A stretch of DNA of 64,000 nt from an uncultured Actinomycetes bacterium. Lineage in GTDB: Bacteria; Actinomycetota; Geothermincolia; Fen-727; JACVIW01. Within the stretch, counting starts at the first letter, position 1; each line of letters begins with the position of its first letter. Positions 36,238 through 45,750 of this stretch are shown piece after piece. The notes under the pieces are model-generated. The model worked only from the letters and a program-made list of their open reading frames with translations. It searched no databases and had not been told where the DNA came from. A program made the translations under genes and the position numbers. Location: NCBI GenBank assembly GCA_937127245.1, contig CAKZLU010000029.1:1-64000 (forward strand), read 5' to 3'.

Positions 36238-36522
36238 TTGGGGGTGTTAGCTTTGGAAATGTTTCCCGATGAGGTCCCCGGTGTGGATTGGATCGGGGTC
36301 ACGGGGGATTTCGTTCGTGTCATAGACGAGAAATGTGACGGCTGCGCCTGTTGCGTGAGAGTTTGCCTGGGTGAATGCTTTGAGATACATGACAAAAAAG
36401 CGCGCGTGAGAAGTCTCGCCCGATGTATGGAATGCGCAGCCTGCTGGTATGTTTGCCCTAAAGAAGCCATAATTTTTAACTGGCCTCAAGGCGGCACGGG
36501 CTTCCGGACAGACTGGGGTTAG
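36238..36522 (+). CDS. Ferredoxin-like 2[4Fe-4S] protein (FixX-like)
   Basis: The 94-residue protein has two complete CxxCxxCxxxC cluster motifs, at Cys33/36/39/43 and Cys63/66/69/73. A C-terminal tail ends in TGFRTDWG. The TTG start has GGAGG nine bases upstream. The position after a FixC-like flavoprotein suggests it is the dedicated electron partner. FixA/FixB are not in the window. Confidence 0.85.
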   Translation: MGVLALEMFPDEVPGVDWIGVTGDFVRVIDEKCDGCACCVRVCLGECFEIHDKKARVRSLARCMECAACWYVCPKEAIIFNWPQGGTGFRTDWG

Positions 36523-36930
36523 CTCCTCGAAATCTTACTTTGAGAAATAATCAACCAAGATCGTCCAAGCCGCGCTTTATCTTCGCGTTATTTGGCGGTC
36601 TTTCAAGTGTTTTCACCGTTTGCGGCAACATTCAACTTAAGACAGGATTATAAACTCCCTGTCCGCAAAGCGGGGGTTTAAAAAAGGGCAATTCATATAG
36701 GCTTGCATGAGATTTGTATAAAGCGGGAATACGCAGGGTTTTCCCGGCTATGGATTTCAGAAAAAAACCGGTGCACTCATGTGAGATAATTATTCAGAGG
36801 GTAATTTCCCTCGCCGTTAGGCTTCATCCTTTCCGCAGTATTTTTGCTATGGCTGCTGCGGGACCCTGACGTTTCATGGGAGTTTTGTTTCATTTTGTCC
36901 AAAAACGATATAAGTGATCCAGGTGCGAAC
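36523..36930. other. Intergenic region upstream of prfA
   Basis: About 400 bases with no supported gene. A short GC stem (CCGC-AAA-GCGG, about 36662-36672) is followed by TTTAAAAAA and might be a weak terminator for the ferredoxin transcript. The open frame that enters from 36844 is the upstream extension of prfA and looks non-coding. Confidence 0.35.
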
Positions 36931-38004
36931 ATGTTTGAAAAACTTGAGGCGCTGAAGAGAAGAATCGAAGAGATTGACGGGCTTCTTGGCGACCCCGGGG
37001 TTATCGCGGATAACAAGCGGTATGTACGGCTGGTAAAAGAAAGGGCTTCCATTGAGGAAATCGTTTCATTGTATGACCGCTTCCGGATGCTCTCGGACCA
37101 GCTCGCGGAAGCTGAACAGATGCTTCGTTCCGAGAGGGACCCTGAAATGATTGGGTTTTTGGAGGATGAGGCATCGAGGCTTCGGGCGGAGATAGAGCGT
37201 TTATCCGAGAGCATGAAACTCATGTTGATACCCAAGGATAAGGACGCGGACAAAGACATCATTGTGGAGATAAGGGCGGGCGCGGGCGGTGAGGAAGCCG
37301 CACTTTTTGCCGCCGACTTGTTCAGGATGTACACAAGGTACGCGGAGAGAAAAGGGTGGGATGTTGAACCCATGTCATCATCGCCTTCTGACATCGGTGG
37401 TTTCAAGGAGGTAATCTTCTCTATCAAAGGGGATGACGTCCATTCGAGAATGAAATTCGAATCCGGGGTCCACAGGGTCCAGAGGATTCCGGTGACTGAA
37501 TCTGGTGGAAGAATTCACACATCCACCGCCACGGTGGCCATTCTTCCCGAACCCGAAGAGGTGGAGGTGGAGATCGACCCTTCCGATTTAAGGATAGATG
37601 TCTTCCGCTCCACCGGTCCCGGTGGTCAATCTGTAAACACCACCGATTCTGCTGTTAGGGTCACGCATAAACCAACCGGGATAGTCGTGACATGCCAGGA
37701 TGAGAAATCGCAGTTTCAAAACAAAGAGAAAGCGCTTCGTATTTTGCGCGCGAGGCTGCTTGACGAAGAGCGCAGAAAGCGAGCGCACGAAGAAGCGGAA
37801 AGAAGAAAAACTCAGGTGGGCAGTGGCGAGAGAAGCGAGAAAATCAGAACTTACAACTTTCCGCAGGGGCGGGTTACGGACCACAGGATAGGGCTTACTT
37901 TATACAGGCTCGAATCAATAATCGACGGCGAGCTTGATGAACTGATAGACTCGCTCATAGAGGACGAAAGGGCAAAAGCGCTCAAGGAGATGGCAGAATC
38001 TTGA
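36931..38004 (+). CDS. prfA: Peptide chain release factor 1
   Basis: The 357-residue factor reads UAA and UAG stop codons. The catalytic GGQ is in [17 protein letters not shown] near residue 230. The segment [21 protein letters not shown] is conserved, and the N-terminus [19 protein letters not shown] matches family length. The ATG at 36931 is chosen over the longer open frame from 36844. The stop overlaps the TTG of prmC by four bases (TTGA), a coupling seen in many genomes. Confidence 0.97.
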   Translation: MFEKLEALKRRIEEIDGLLGDPGVIADNKRYVRLVKERASIEEIVSLYDRFRMLSDQLAEAEQMLRSERDPEMIGFLEDEASRLRAEIERLSESMKLMLIPKDKDADKDIIVEIRAGAGGEEAALFAADLFRMYTRYAERKGWDVEPMSSSPSDIGGFKEVIFSIKGDDVHSRMKFESGVHRVQRIPVTESGGRIHTSTATVAILPEPEEVEVEIDPSDLRIDVFRSTGPGGQSVNTTDSAVRVTHKPTGIVVTCQDEKSQFQNKEKALRILRARLLDEERRKRAHEEAERRKTQVGSGERSEKIRTYNFPQGRVTDHRIGLTLYRLESIIDGELDELIDSLIEDERAKALKEMAES

Positions 38005-38858
38005 AAATCGCTGAGTGTATCCAGGTGGCAGCAGGGCATCTTGAAAATAGCGGAATAGCCACAGCAAGAGTGGATGCTGAAATCATTCTCCAAGAGACGC
38101 TTGGTTTCTCGCGCGCGGGCATTTACGCTCTGTACGGAGAGGAGATTTCACCGGAAATTACGAGGGAATACCTCGAAAAAATCCGGCTCAGGGGGAAGAG
38201 GTTCCCCCTTCAATACATAACCGGCGCGGCTTCGTTTTACGGGATTAATCTGAAGGTTTCGCCCGGGGTTTTCATTCCACGTCCGGAGACGGAAATACTC
38301 GTCGAAAAGGCTTTTGGTTTGCTTTCGGAGATGGGCAGAGAGTCGGTGAATGTTCTTGATATCGGGACCGGATGCGGGAATATTGCAGTAGCAATCGCTT
38401 CGATGAGAAAGAACGCTCATGTTACAGCCGTTGACATAAACCCCCTGGCTTTAAAGGTCGCAAGGGAAAATATCGAAAACCATAGGCTTGTAAACCGGGT
38501 GAGGCTGATCTCAAGCGAACTTTTCTCCGGTCTCCGACCCGGGGTTGACCGTTTCGACATGATAATCTCAAATCCGCCTTACATTCCTGAAAGAGTGATC
38601 GGAACTCTCGAGCCGGAAGTGAGGTTTTTTGAGCCCCTCGAAGCGATAAATGGCGGACCGGACGGAACGTCCATTATCAGGCGAATTGCGGCGCTTTCTC
38701 CGGATTTTTTAAGTGAGGATGGGTTCCTTCTACTGGAGATCGACCCATCGCAGACCGAGATGCTATCACGTGAAATTTTCAGCGGTTGGAAAGTAGTGAA
38801 TTTTTACAGGGACCTTGCCGGCAAAAATAGGATTTTAGTGGCAAGCAAGCCGGGATAA
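38001..38858 (+). CDS. prmC: Release factor glutamine methyltransferase PrmC
   Basis: The 285-residue enzyme methylates the GGQ glutamine of release factors using S-adenosylmethionine. The SAM motif is [14 protein letters not shown] and the substrate-glutamine motif is ISNPPYIPE. The five-helix N-terminal domain precedes [14 protein letters not shown]. Its TTG overlaps the prfA stop. Confidence 0.95.
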   Translation: MKIAECIQVAAGHLENSGIATARVDAEIILQETLGFSRAGIYALYGEEISPEITREYLEKIRLRGKRFPLQYITGAASFYGINLKVSPGVFIPRPETEILVEKAFGLLSEMGRESVNVLDIGTGCGNIAVAIASMRKNAHVTAVDINPLALKVARENIENHRLVNRVRLISSELFSGLRPGVDRFDMIISNPPYIPERVIGTLEPEVRFFEPLEAINGGPDGTSIIRRIAALSPDFLSEDGFLLLEIDPSQTEMLSREIFSGWKVVNFYRDLAGKNRILVASKPG

Positions 38859-38879
38859 TGCTGGTACGAGGTGGTTTGT

Positions 38880-39515
38880 ATGGCGCTTAAAATCGTCGCT
38901 GAGAACGGAGTAATTCCTGAGGACCTAATCAATCAGGCGGCGGAGATACTCAGTTCGGGCGGTATAGGGATTATTCCAACTGACACGGTTTACGGTATTG
39001 CCGCACTTGCGACGAAACTGGAATCGGTGGAGAGGATTTACAGAATAAAAGATCGCCCCTTTTCAAAACCTTTGCCCATTCAGGTTTCAAGCGTCCAACA
39101 CGCCGCCGAAATCGCTTTCATAGAGGGAGAAATTTGCAAGAAACTGATCGAGCGTTTCTGGCCCGGCGGGCTGACAATCGTTGTTGGTAGAAAGCCGAAC
39201 ACAAAGCTCGCATATCAACCCGCAGACAAGATAGGCCTTAGAATGCCTGATTACCCGCTGACCATTGAACTGATAAAGAAGTCGGGATTTCTCGTTGTCC
39301 CGAGCGCGAACTTTTCTGGAGAGCCGCCGCCAGGTCAATCCAGCCAGATAAATCCGAGGCTTGTTGAACTCGTTGATTTTTTTATTGATGTGGGCGTATG
39401 CCCTAAGGGAATCGAGTCCACGGTGGTGGATGTGACGAGCGGTCTTAAGATTTTAAGGGAAGGGGCGCTTTCTCGGGAGATGATAATGAGCGTACTTGGC
39501 ATTGATGATAGCTGA
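38880..39515 (+). CDS. tsaC: L-threonylcarbamoyladenylate synthase (Sua5/YwlC/TsaC)
   Basis: The 211-residue protein makes threonylcarbamoyl-AMP for the t6A modification of ANN-decoding tRNAs. Motifs are IIPTDTVYGIAALAT, RIYRIKDRPFSKPLPIQ, FWPGGLTIVV, GLRMPDYPL and VPSANFSGEPPPGQ. The C-terminal Sua5 domain is absent, so it is the short TsaC/YwlC form. The ATG with GAGGTGG six bases upstream is preferred over a GTG nine bases earlier. The order prfA-prmC-sua5 is conserved. Confidence 0.94.
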   Translation: MALKIVAENGVIPEDLINQAAEILSSGGIGIIPTDTVYGIAALATKLESVERIYRIKDRPFSKPLPIQVSSVQHAAEIAFIEGEICKKLIERFWPGGLTIVVGRKPNTKLAYQPADKIGLRMPDYPLTIELIKKSGFLVVPSANFSGEPPPGQSSQINPRLVELVDFFIDVGVCPKGIESTVVDVTSGLKILREGALSREMIMSVLGIDDS

Positions 39516-39610
39516 AAGGCGCCCGGTTTTGACGGTGAGGAAGGTATCGCGTCCTAAAATCTACTTGCCACCGACCCCCTTTTGAGCCTGCGATTATCGG
39601 AGCAGCTCTT

Positions 39611-39621
39611 TATGTTAGAAT
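39611..39621 (+). promoter_or_regulatory. rpiB: Extended -10 promoter of rpiB
   Basis: TATGT-TAGAAT lies 28 bases before the rpiB ATG. It places the transcription start about 20 bases upstream of the ATG, with GCGGAGG in between. No -35 consensus is seen. Confidence 0.5.
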
Positions 39622-39648
39622 CTTTCCATTCGAGAGCGGAGGTTCTTA

Positions 39649-40131
39649 ATGCAGCACAGGGATGTTAGTAAAATCATCACGCTCGGTTCGGACCATGCGG
39701 GATTTCATCTCAAGCGCCAGATTATCAAGTATCTGGAAAATCAGGGATATGAGGTTATAGATCGGGGCACTCTCTCTGATGAACCGTGCGACTACCCTGA
39801 TTTTGCGGAGCCAGTTGCCCGCGACGTCATCTCGGGGAATGCGCGCTTCGGCATTCTCATTTGTGGAACGGGTATCGGAATGTCAATAGTCGCCAACAAG
39901 TTTCCGGGAATAAGGGCGGCTCTGTGCAGTAACGAGTTCAGCGCAAGGTACGCGCGTCAACATAATGACGCTAACGTTCTCACTCTCGGCGGTAGAGTTA
40001 TTGGAACTGATCTGGCACTTTCCATCCTTCATGTTTTTCTCAACACGGATTTCGCGGGAGTAAAGCCTGGGGAGGAGCGTCACGTTAGGCGAATTGAAAA
40101 GATATCAAAGATCGAGAGTGCTTTAAAGTAG
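39649..40131 (+). CDS. rpiB: Ribose-5-phosphate isomerase B
   Basis: The 160-residue isomerase interconverts ribose and ribulose 5-phosphate. Family motifs are LGSDHAGFHLKRQI, DYPDFAEPVARDV and the active-site Cys loop LICGTGIGMSIVANK. The later ARQHNDANVLTLGGRVIG is also conserved. The RBS is GCGGAGG. With transaldolase and transketolase it gives a non-oxidative pentose route. Confidence 0.95.
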   Translation: MQHRDVSKIITLGSDHAGFHLKRQIIKYLENQGYEVIDRGTLSDEPCDYPDFAEPVARDVISGNARFGILICGTGIGMSIVANKFPGIRAALCSNEFSARYARQHNDANVLTLGGRVIGTDLALSILHVFLNTDFAGVKPGEERHVRRIEKISKIESALK

Positions 40132-40238
40132 GATTTGCTGTGGCTTAAAGCCGCGTTTTCTGACATTTTGGTTAGCGGTATTGCTGAGGGTTGGAATAAT
40201 CAGGCAAATGAGAATTTGATCGCAATCGGGGGTAGCAC

Positions 40239-41495
40239 ATGGACAGGGAGCTCGACTCTTTCAAGCTCTTCGACCCGGAGATCTACGAAGCGTTAAAAGG
40301 CGAACTCGAAAGGCAGCGCGCCAAGATAAATCTCATCGCGAGCGAGAATTACGCTTCTCCGGAAATTTTGAGAATAACCGGGTGTCTGCTCACCAATAAA
40401 TATGCTGAAGGGTATCCCGGAAAGCGTTATTACTCCGGCTGCGAATTTGTTGACGAGGTGGAGGAGCTTGCCAGAATCAGGGCGATGTCGCTTTTTGGTA
40501 GTGAACACGCTAACGTTCAACCTCATTCCGGCACGCAGGCAAATATGGCGGTTTATTTTTCTATGCTTAAGCCTGGAGACACCATAATGACGATGGACCT
40601 TTCCTCGGGAGGTCATCTTTCGCACGGGGCTAAATCCAACTTTTCTGGAATGCTATACAAGGTTGTTCATTACTCCGTCAACAGGGAAACAGAGAAGCTC
40701 GACTACGATGAGGTAAGGGTCATTGCCGAGACGGAAAAACCAAAACTCATTGTCGCGGGCGGCAGCTCTTACTCAAGGTGGATAGATTTTGAGGAATTCC
40801 GCGAGATCGCCGATGAGGTGGGTGCGGTTTTAATGGTTGACATGGCTCACTTTAGCGGTCTGGTAGCGGGAAAAGCTCATCCGAGCCCTGTTCCTTACGC
40901 GGATGTCGTGACAAGCACAACGCACAAGACGCTGAGGGGACCGCGGGGAGGATTTATTCTCTCGCAACAGAGGTACGCTGAAAGAATAGACGCTTCCGTC
41001 TTTCCGGGAACCCAGGGTGGACCGCTGATGAATGTGATTGCCGCGAAGGCAGTCTGTTTTAAGGAAGCAAGCAAACCGAAGTTCCGAAGTTACGCGGAAG
41101 AAGTGGTGCTGAACGCCAGGGTTTTGGCGGAGAAGCTCGCCTCAAACGGGCTAAGGGTTGTTTCCGGAGGCACCGATACCCATTTGTTCCTGATAGACTT
41201 AAGACCGATGCGGATAACGGGAAAAGAGGCCCAGGAAATACTCGATTCCGTTGATATAAACGTGAACATGAATGAGATTCCCTATGACCCTGCCCCACCA
41301 AACATAACAAGCGGAATAAGAATAGGGACTCCGGCTATCACAACAAGGGGGATGCGTCCCGAGCACATGGATCTTCTCGGTGATTTGATAACTTCTGCTC
41401 TCGAGAAAAGACATGACAGCATGGCTCTCGCGCGGGTGCGTTCCGAAATCCAGGAGTTTGCCAGAAACTTCCCCTTATACCAAGAGGTTTTCTGA
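40239..41495 (+). CDS. glyA: Serine hydroxymethyltransferase
   Basis: The 418-residue PLP enzyme converts serine and tetrahydrofolate to glycine and methylene-tetrahydrofolate. The PLP lysine is in [16 protein letters not shown]. Other marks are [30 protein letters not shown] and HVDMAHF-type [13 protein letters not shown] good GGGGGTAG precedes the ATG. No glycine or THF riboswitch was recognised in the 107-base upstream gap. Confidence 0.97.
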   Translation: MDRELDSFKLFDPEIYEALKGELERQRAKINLIASENYASPEILRITGCLLTNKYAEGYPGKRYYSGCEFVDEVEELARIRAMSLFGSEHANVQPHSGTQANMAVYFSMLKPGDTIMTMDLSSGGHLSHGAKSNFSGMLYKVVHYSVNRETEKLDYDEVRVIAETEKPKLIVAGGSSYSRWIDFEEFREIADEVGAVLMVDMAHFSGLVAGKAHPSPVPYADVVTSTTHKTLRGPRGGFILSQQRYAERIDASVFPGTQGGPLMNVIAAKAVCFKEASKPKFRSYAEEVVLNARVLAEKLASNGLRVVSGGTDTHLFLIDLRPMRITGKEAQEILDSVDINVNMNEIPYDPAPPNITSGIRIGTPAITTRGMRPEHMDLLGDLITSALEKRHDSMALARVRSEIQEFARNFPLYQEVF

Positions 41496-41519
41496 TAAAA
41501 AGATACGCTTTTCATTCCT

Positions 41520-41530
41520 TATGTTAAACT
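41520..41530 (+). promoter_or_regulatory. Extended -10 promoter of sir2/UPF0182
   Basis: TATGT-TAAACT, 88 bases before the sir2 ATG, repeats the extended -10 pattern found at hom, rpiB and the HPS-RraA gene. No -35 is seen. Confidence 0.4.
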
Positions 41531-41617
41531 ATTCCAAAATCTGGGGAATTTAGATTTCCATAAGACGTATTCACTGAGGAAAGAAATCCGCGTCTTTAAT
41601 GAATGATGGAGGACGTT

Positions 41618-42424
41618 ATGGGGAAAAAGGACGATATCATCGAGCGGGCGGCACGAATGATTGACGCGGCAAGAAAAGTGGTCACTTTGACCGGCGCGGG
41701 GATATCAGTTGAATCCGGAATACCCGATTTCCGATCTCCAGGGGGTTTGTGGACCAGATACGACCCTGTCGTTTACGCGACGTTTGAGTCGTTCATCAGC
41801 GATCCTTCGAAGTTCTGGGAGATGGCGGCTGATCTGCACCCTCTTCTTGAAAATGCCGAGCCGAATCCAGCCCACCTTGCACTTGCTGAGCTGGAGAGGC
41901 TTGGAAAATGCGATGCGGTGATAACCCAGAACATTGACCACCTTCACCAGAGGGCCGGCAGCACCGTTGTGCTCGAATTGCACGGTACTTACAGGACCGG
42001 TACATGTCTTGCTTGCCGCAAACAGCACACTTATGAGCAAATCAAGGTATCCGCTTTCCAGGGAGAGATCCCGAGATGTCTTTCCTGCGGGGGGGTGGTA
42101 AAACCGGATGTTGTGCTTTTCGGTGAACCGCTTAACGCCTCGGTATTGCAGAGATCAAACGAACTTGCAAGTGAGTGCGATCTCATGCTTGTCATTGGAT
42201 GCGGACTCGAGGTGTATCCCGCCGCTTCTATACCAACCTACGCCAAAAGAGCGGGGGCAAACATTATATTCGTGAACATCGCGAGTACCCCTTATGATCC
42301 AATAGCCGACCTAATATTGCTTGGAAAAGCGGGGGAGGTATTGCCTAAGGTCGTCGAGGAATACAAGAAAATAACGACAGGTGGAAGGAGGCATTTTGGG
42401 ATCTGGAAATCGAAGGATAATTGA
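41618..42424 (+). CDS. NAD-dependent protein deacylase, Sir2 family
   Basis: The protein of about 268 residues removes acyl groups from lysines using NAD. Motifs are TGAGISVESGIPDFRSPGGLW, TQNIDHLHQRAG with the catalytic His in ELHGTYRTG, and a structural zinc site of two CxxC pairs (CLAC, CLSC). The later VVLFGEPL and IGCGLEVYPAAS are conserved. The ATG at 41618 has GGAGG eight bases upstream; an ATG at 41603 lacks one. The end overlaps the next gene by 29 bases. Confidence 0.93.
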   Translation: MGKKDDIIERAARMIDAARKVVTLTGAGISVESGIPDFRSPGGLWTRYDPVVYATFESFISDPSKFWEMAADLHPLLENAEPNPAHLALAELERLGKCDAVITQNIDHLHQRAGSTVVLELHGTYRTGTCLACRKQHTYEQIKVSAFQGEIPRCLSCGGVVKPDVVLFGEPLNASVLQRSNELASECDLMLVIGCGLEVYPAASIPTYAKRAGANIIFVNIASTPYDPIADLILLGKAGEVLPKVVEEYKKITTGGRRHFGIWKSKDN

Positions 42425-45209
42425 TTTTGGCGAATGGTCTAGGAGAATAACTGATCCAAAAACCTCTGGTTTCGGCGACGGCTTGAAGAAGGGTTTTACG
42501 AAGCCGAGAATAATTCTTCTTGTGATAATCGCATTGCTTTTTATTTTTTTCCTAATCATAGCCCCCTTCGCTAGTTTTTACACTGACGCGCTCTGGTACA
42601 ATCAGCTTGGCTTCGAGAGCTTGTTTTGGAAAACCCTGATCGCGAAGATAGTTTCGGTGCTCGTTTTCGGCGCGATATTCTTCGCGATCATCTACACAAA
42701 CATTCACGTCGCGAGAAAGCTTACACCTGAGCAAAGAATTGATCTGGCCGGGTCACCGCTTGAGGGTATCGTCAAACTGATTCAGGAAACATGGTCAAGG
42801 GTCGTGAAGATCGTCGTGGTGGTTTTCTGCGCCGTTACCGCTTTTTTCGCTGGTATTGGATGGGGCGGCAAGTGGGAGCTGGTGCTCAAGTTCTTGAATC
42901 ACACATCTTTCGGTAAGAGTGACCCGATATTCCAAAAAGACGCTGGATTTTACATGTTCACGTTTCCCTTCCTGCGAGCGCTGGCTTCCTGGCTTTTAGG
43001 TTCGGTCATTTTCATATTCATAATCACGGGGCTCATATACCTTCTTGTCGGCGGTATCCGCTTTCAGCGGGGCAGCGGGATCTTTGCCCCGAAGGTAAAG
43101 GGACACCTTTCAATACTTCTTGCCGCGATATTTCTCATTAAAGCATTCATGTACAGACTGGACATGTATGAATTGCTGTTCAACAAGGAAGGCGCGGTCT
43201 ATGGCATAGGGTACACTGACTTGAAAGCCCGCATCCCTGCATACTGGATACTGTTCGTTCTCTCTATTCTCGCCGCCGTCGTGCTACTTGCGAATGTCCG
43301 CTATAGGGGATGGATTCTTCCCATGATAGCCGTTGGATCACTTGTGATCGTCACAATTATCGCGGGCTCCATCGTTCCTCTCATTATGCAAAACTATAAG
43401 GTCAAGCCAAATGAAAGGGGACTTGAAGCAGCGTATCTGAAGCACAACATAGATTTTACCCGCGTTGCCTATGACATAAACAAGGTCAAGAGAAAACCTT
43501 ATCCTGCTGAGGAAAACCTCACGATGGATTTGATCAATAAAAACCGCCTGACCATTGACAACGTACGCCTGTGGGACACCCGCCCCATGGTCGACGTGTG
43601 TCAGCAGCTTCAGGCAATAAGGCAGTATTACGGGTTCACCGATGTGGATGTTGACAGGTACGTGATTGATGGCGTTTACAGACAGGTCATGATAGCTGCG
43701 CGGGAGATGGTTCAAGCAAACCTTCCCTCTGCTGCGAAGACATGGATAAATCAGGTTCTCGTATACACGCATGGATACGGCGTGATGGTTGCCCCGAGCA
43801 ACGACGTAACGGGTGAAGGCAATCCTCGCTTTGTACTCAAAGATATCCCCCCGCGTGGCGAGACTGACCTCAAACTGACCCGACCGGAAATATACTTTGG
43901 GGAGCAAACATCCAATTATGTGGTTGTGGGCACCACGGAGGACGAATTCGACTACCCCGTGGAAAATAAACAGGTTTATACGAAATACAAGGGTAGGGGA
44001 GGGGTCTATGTAAAGGGCATATGGAGGAGAATTCTCTTCGCCATAAGATTCCTTGACCCGAACATGCTGTTCAGCGGCCAGATAAAAGGAGACTCTCAGG
44101 TTCTTTATTTCAGGGATGTGCGGGAAAGGGTTTCCCGGTGCGCGCCTTTCTTGAAGTTGGACAGGGACCCCTACATTGTAATAAGCGATGACGGTAAGCT
44201 TTACTGGATTTTAGACACCTACACGACGAGCGATTACTTCCCATACAGCGAACATACGCAGGGGTTTGGCAACTACATCAGGAACTCCGTCAAAGCGGTT
44301 GTTGACGCTTATACGGGCAAAGTCTGGCTTTATGTGATCGATGAAAAAGACCCGGTGATCATGACTTACAGGAAGATCTTCCCGAGGATATTCACGTCAT
44401 TTGACAAGATGCCAGAGGGTCTAAGAAAGCATCTGCGCTACCCGGAGGACTATTTCATCATCCAGGCAAACATGCTCAGGACTTACCACATGACCGAACC
44501 CCGCCAGTTTTACAACAAAGAGGATGAGTGGGATTTTCCCAAAGAGACCTACAACGAGGGCGCGCAGGAGATGGTTCCCTACTACCTGATAATGAAACTG
44601 CCCGATGAGCCCAAAGAGGAGATGGTTCTTCTCCTTCCGTTTGTGCCGCACAAAAGGGAGAATATGATTTCCTGGTTTGCGGCAAGGATGGACGGGGATA
44701 AATACGGTGAGCTGATTAATTTCGCTTTCCCCGCAGGGAAACTTATTTACGGTCCGGAGCAAATAGAAGGCAGGATTGAGCAGGACCCTATGATAAGTCA
44801 GCAGCTTTCGCTCTGGAGGCAGGAGGGTTCGCAGGTCATCAGGGGCAACCTTCTTGTCATTCCGATAGAGGGTTCTATTCTTTACGTTGAGCCCCTTTAC
44901 CTCCAGGCGGTCCAGATAAGGATACCCCAGATCAAGCGGGTAATACTCGCCTACGGGCAGCAAGTTGTGATGGAAACGACGCTTGAGAGAGCTCTTGAGA
45001 GGATATTTACCGGTGTGCCGCCAGACAAGACAGAGGAGGAAAAGCCCAAAGCGGCTGACATCAGCGAACTTTCCCAGAGAGCGGTCGAAATTTACGAAAA
45101 AGCCACGGAAGCCCAGAAAGCCGGAAACTGGGCGCAGTACGGTGAATACTTAAAACAGCTCGGTGAAGTACTTAAGAGCTTAAATGAGCAGGCTCAGAAG
45201 AAAAAATAG
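42396..45209 (+). CDS. UPF0182 family membrane protein
   Basis: The protein of about 937 residues belongs to a large, mostly actinobacterial and clostridial family of unknown function. Seven or so transmembrane helices fill the first 320 residues (starting IILLVIIALLFIFFLIIAPF). A large external domain with FGEQTSNYVVVGT, LRKHLRYPEDYFIIQANML and PGEEMVL-like LPFVPHKRENMISWFAARM follows. The C-terminus is a Glu/Lys-rich helix. The TTG with AAGGAGG just upstream is the likely start; it lies inside the sir2 3' end, implying coupled translation. Confidence 0.9.
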   Translation: MGSGNRRIIDFGEWSRRITDPKTSGFGDGLKKGFTKPRIILLVIIALLFIFFLIIAPFASFYTDALWYNQLGFESLFWKTLIAKIVSVLVFGAIFFAIIYTNIHVARKLTPEQRIDLAGSPLEGIVKLIQETWSRVVKIVVVVFCAVTAFFAGIGWGGKWELVLKFLNHTSFGKSDPIFQKDAGFYMFTFPFLRALASWLLGSVIFIFIITGLIYLLVGGIRFQRGSGIFAPKVKGHLSILLAAIFLIKAFMYRLDMYELLFNKEGAVYGIGYTDLKARIPAYWILFVLSILAAVVLLANVRYRGWILPMIAVGSLVIVTIIAGSIVPLIMQNYKVKPNERGLEAAYLKHNIDFTRVAYDINKVKRKPYPAEENLTMDLINKNRLTIDNVRLWDTRPMVDVCQQLQAIRQYYGFTDVDVDRYVIDGVYRQVMIAAREMVQANLPSAAKTWINQVLVYTHGYGVMVAPSNDVTGEGNPRFVLKDIPPRGETDLKLTRPEIYFGEQTSNYVVVGTTEDEFDYPVENKQVYTKYKGRGGVYVKGIWRRILFAIRFLDPNMLFSGQIKGDSQVLYFRDVRERVSRCAPFLKLDRDPYIVISDDGKLYWILDTYTTSDYFPYSEHTQGFGNYIRNSVKAVVDAYTGKVWLYVIDEKDPVIMTYRKIFPRIFTSFDKMPEGLRKHLRYPEDYFIIQANMLRTYHMTEPRQFYNKEDEWDFPKETYNEGAQEMVPYYLIMKLPDEPKEEMVLLLPFVPHKRENMISWFAARMDGDKYGELINFAFPAGKLIYGPEQIEGRIEQDPMISQQLSLWRQEGSQVIRGNLLVIPIEGSILYVEPLYLQAVQIRIPQIKRVILAYGQQVVMETTLERALERIFTGVPPDKTEEEKPKAADISELSQRAVEIYEKATEAQKAGNWAQYGEYLKQLGEVLKSLNEQAQKKK

Positions 45210-45232
45210 CTTGGGCTTTGAGCGCTTGCGGA

Positions 45233-45610
45233 TTAGAGCAAACCCATGCGTCTGGCGAAACCCAGATATCCCTTGGCCGCCATGCTTGGCAGGCTCGCGT
45301 TTATGCGGTAGCTCATTTTATAAGACCCATCGCTTGAGTTTACGCACTTTTTAACCCTGGAAACAAGCTCATCGATTTCACTTGATGAGCAGATGAACTC
45401 GAGCGTTGGTTTGTTCAGGCTAACGGAGATATCCGCCTCGTGCTCGTCATTGCAAAAGATTATTTCTCCGTCTCTTTTGACAACCGTGAGTGAATTTTTA
45501 CCCACCGTTACGTTAAGTGAGGCGCCATCTTTCAGGTTTTTGACCACTTCAGACCCTGGATAGCCCTCGAAAAACCCTTTAAGTATGCTTTTTGTTGAAG
45601 CTCTCCCCAT
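45233..45610 (-). CDS. SCP2 sterol-transfer-like protein
   Basis: The 125-residue protein shows the SCP2 fold pattern: a short helix, then the beta segments ASLNVTVGKNSLTVVKRDGE, DISVSLNKPTLEFICSS, and a C-terminal amphipathic helix SMAAKGYLGFARRMGLL. Such domains bind lipids or fatty acyl chains. The assignment rests on pattern only. It converges on UPF0182 with a 23-base gap. TATAAC lies 11 bases upstream of the ATG and there is no Shine-Dalgarno, so a leaderless mRNA is possible. Confidence 0.6.
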   Translation of the reverse strand: MGRASTKSILKGFFEGYPGSEVVKNLKDGASLNVTVGKNSLTVVKRDGEIIFCNDEHEADISVSLNKPTLEFICSSSEIDELVSRVKKCVNSSDGSYKMSYRINASLPSMAAKGYLGFARRMGLL

Positions 45611-45621
45611 CTTTGCGTCGC

Positions 45622-45627
45622 GTTATA
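45622..45627 (-). promoter_or_regulatory. -10 element close to the SCP2-like start
   Basis: The minus strand reads TATAAC, then 11 bases, then the ATG at 45610. The predicted start is about five bases before the ATG. The -35 is poor. Confidence 0.35.
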
Positions 45628-45750
45628 CTTCAAGTAGAAATTCCGCTAATCATCTAAGAACACGCTTTCACATTATCACTATCGTCATTTTCCTTCTGAA
45701 CATGTATTTATATTTCTCTTATATGTTCTCTAAAGGACCGGTTTTAACCT

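Noticed and set aside
40132-40238. Glycine or THF riboswitch before glyA
   Set aside because: No conserved aptamer core was seen; only a short GGCTT/AAGCC palindrome is present.
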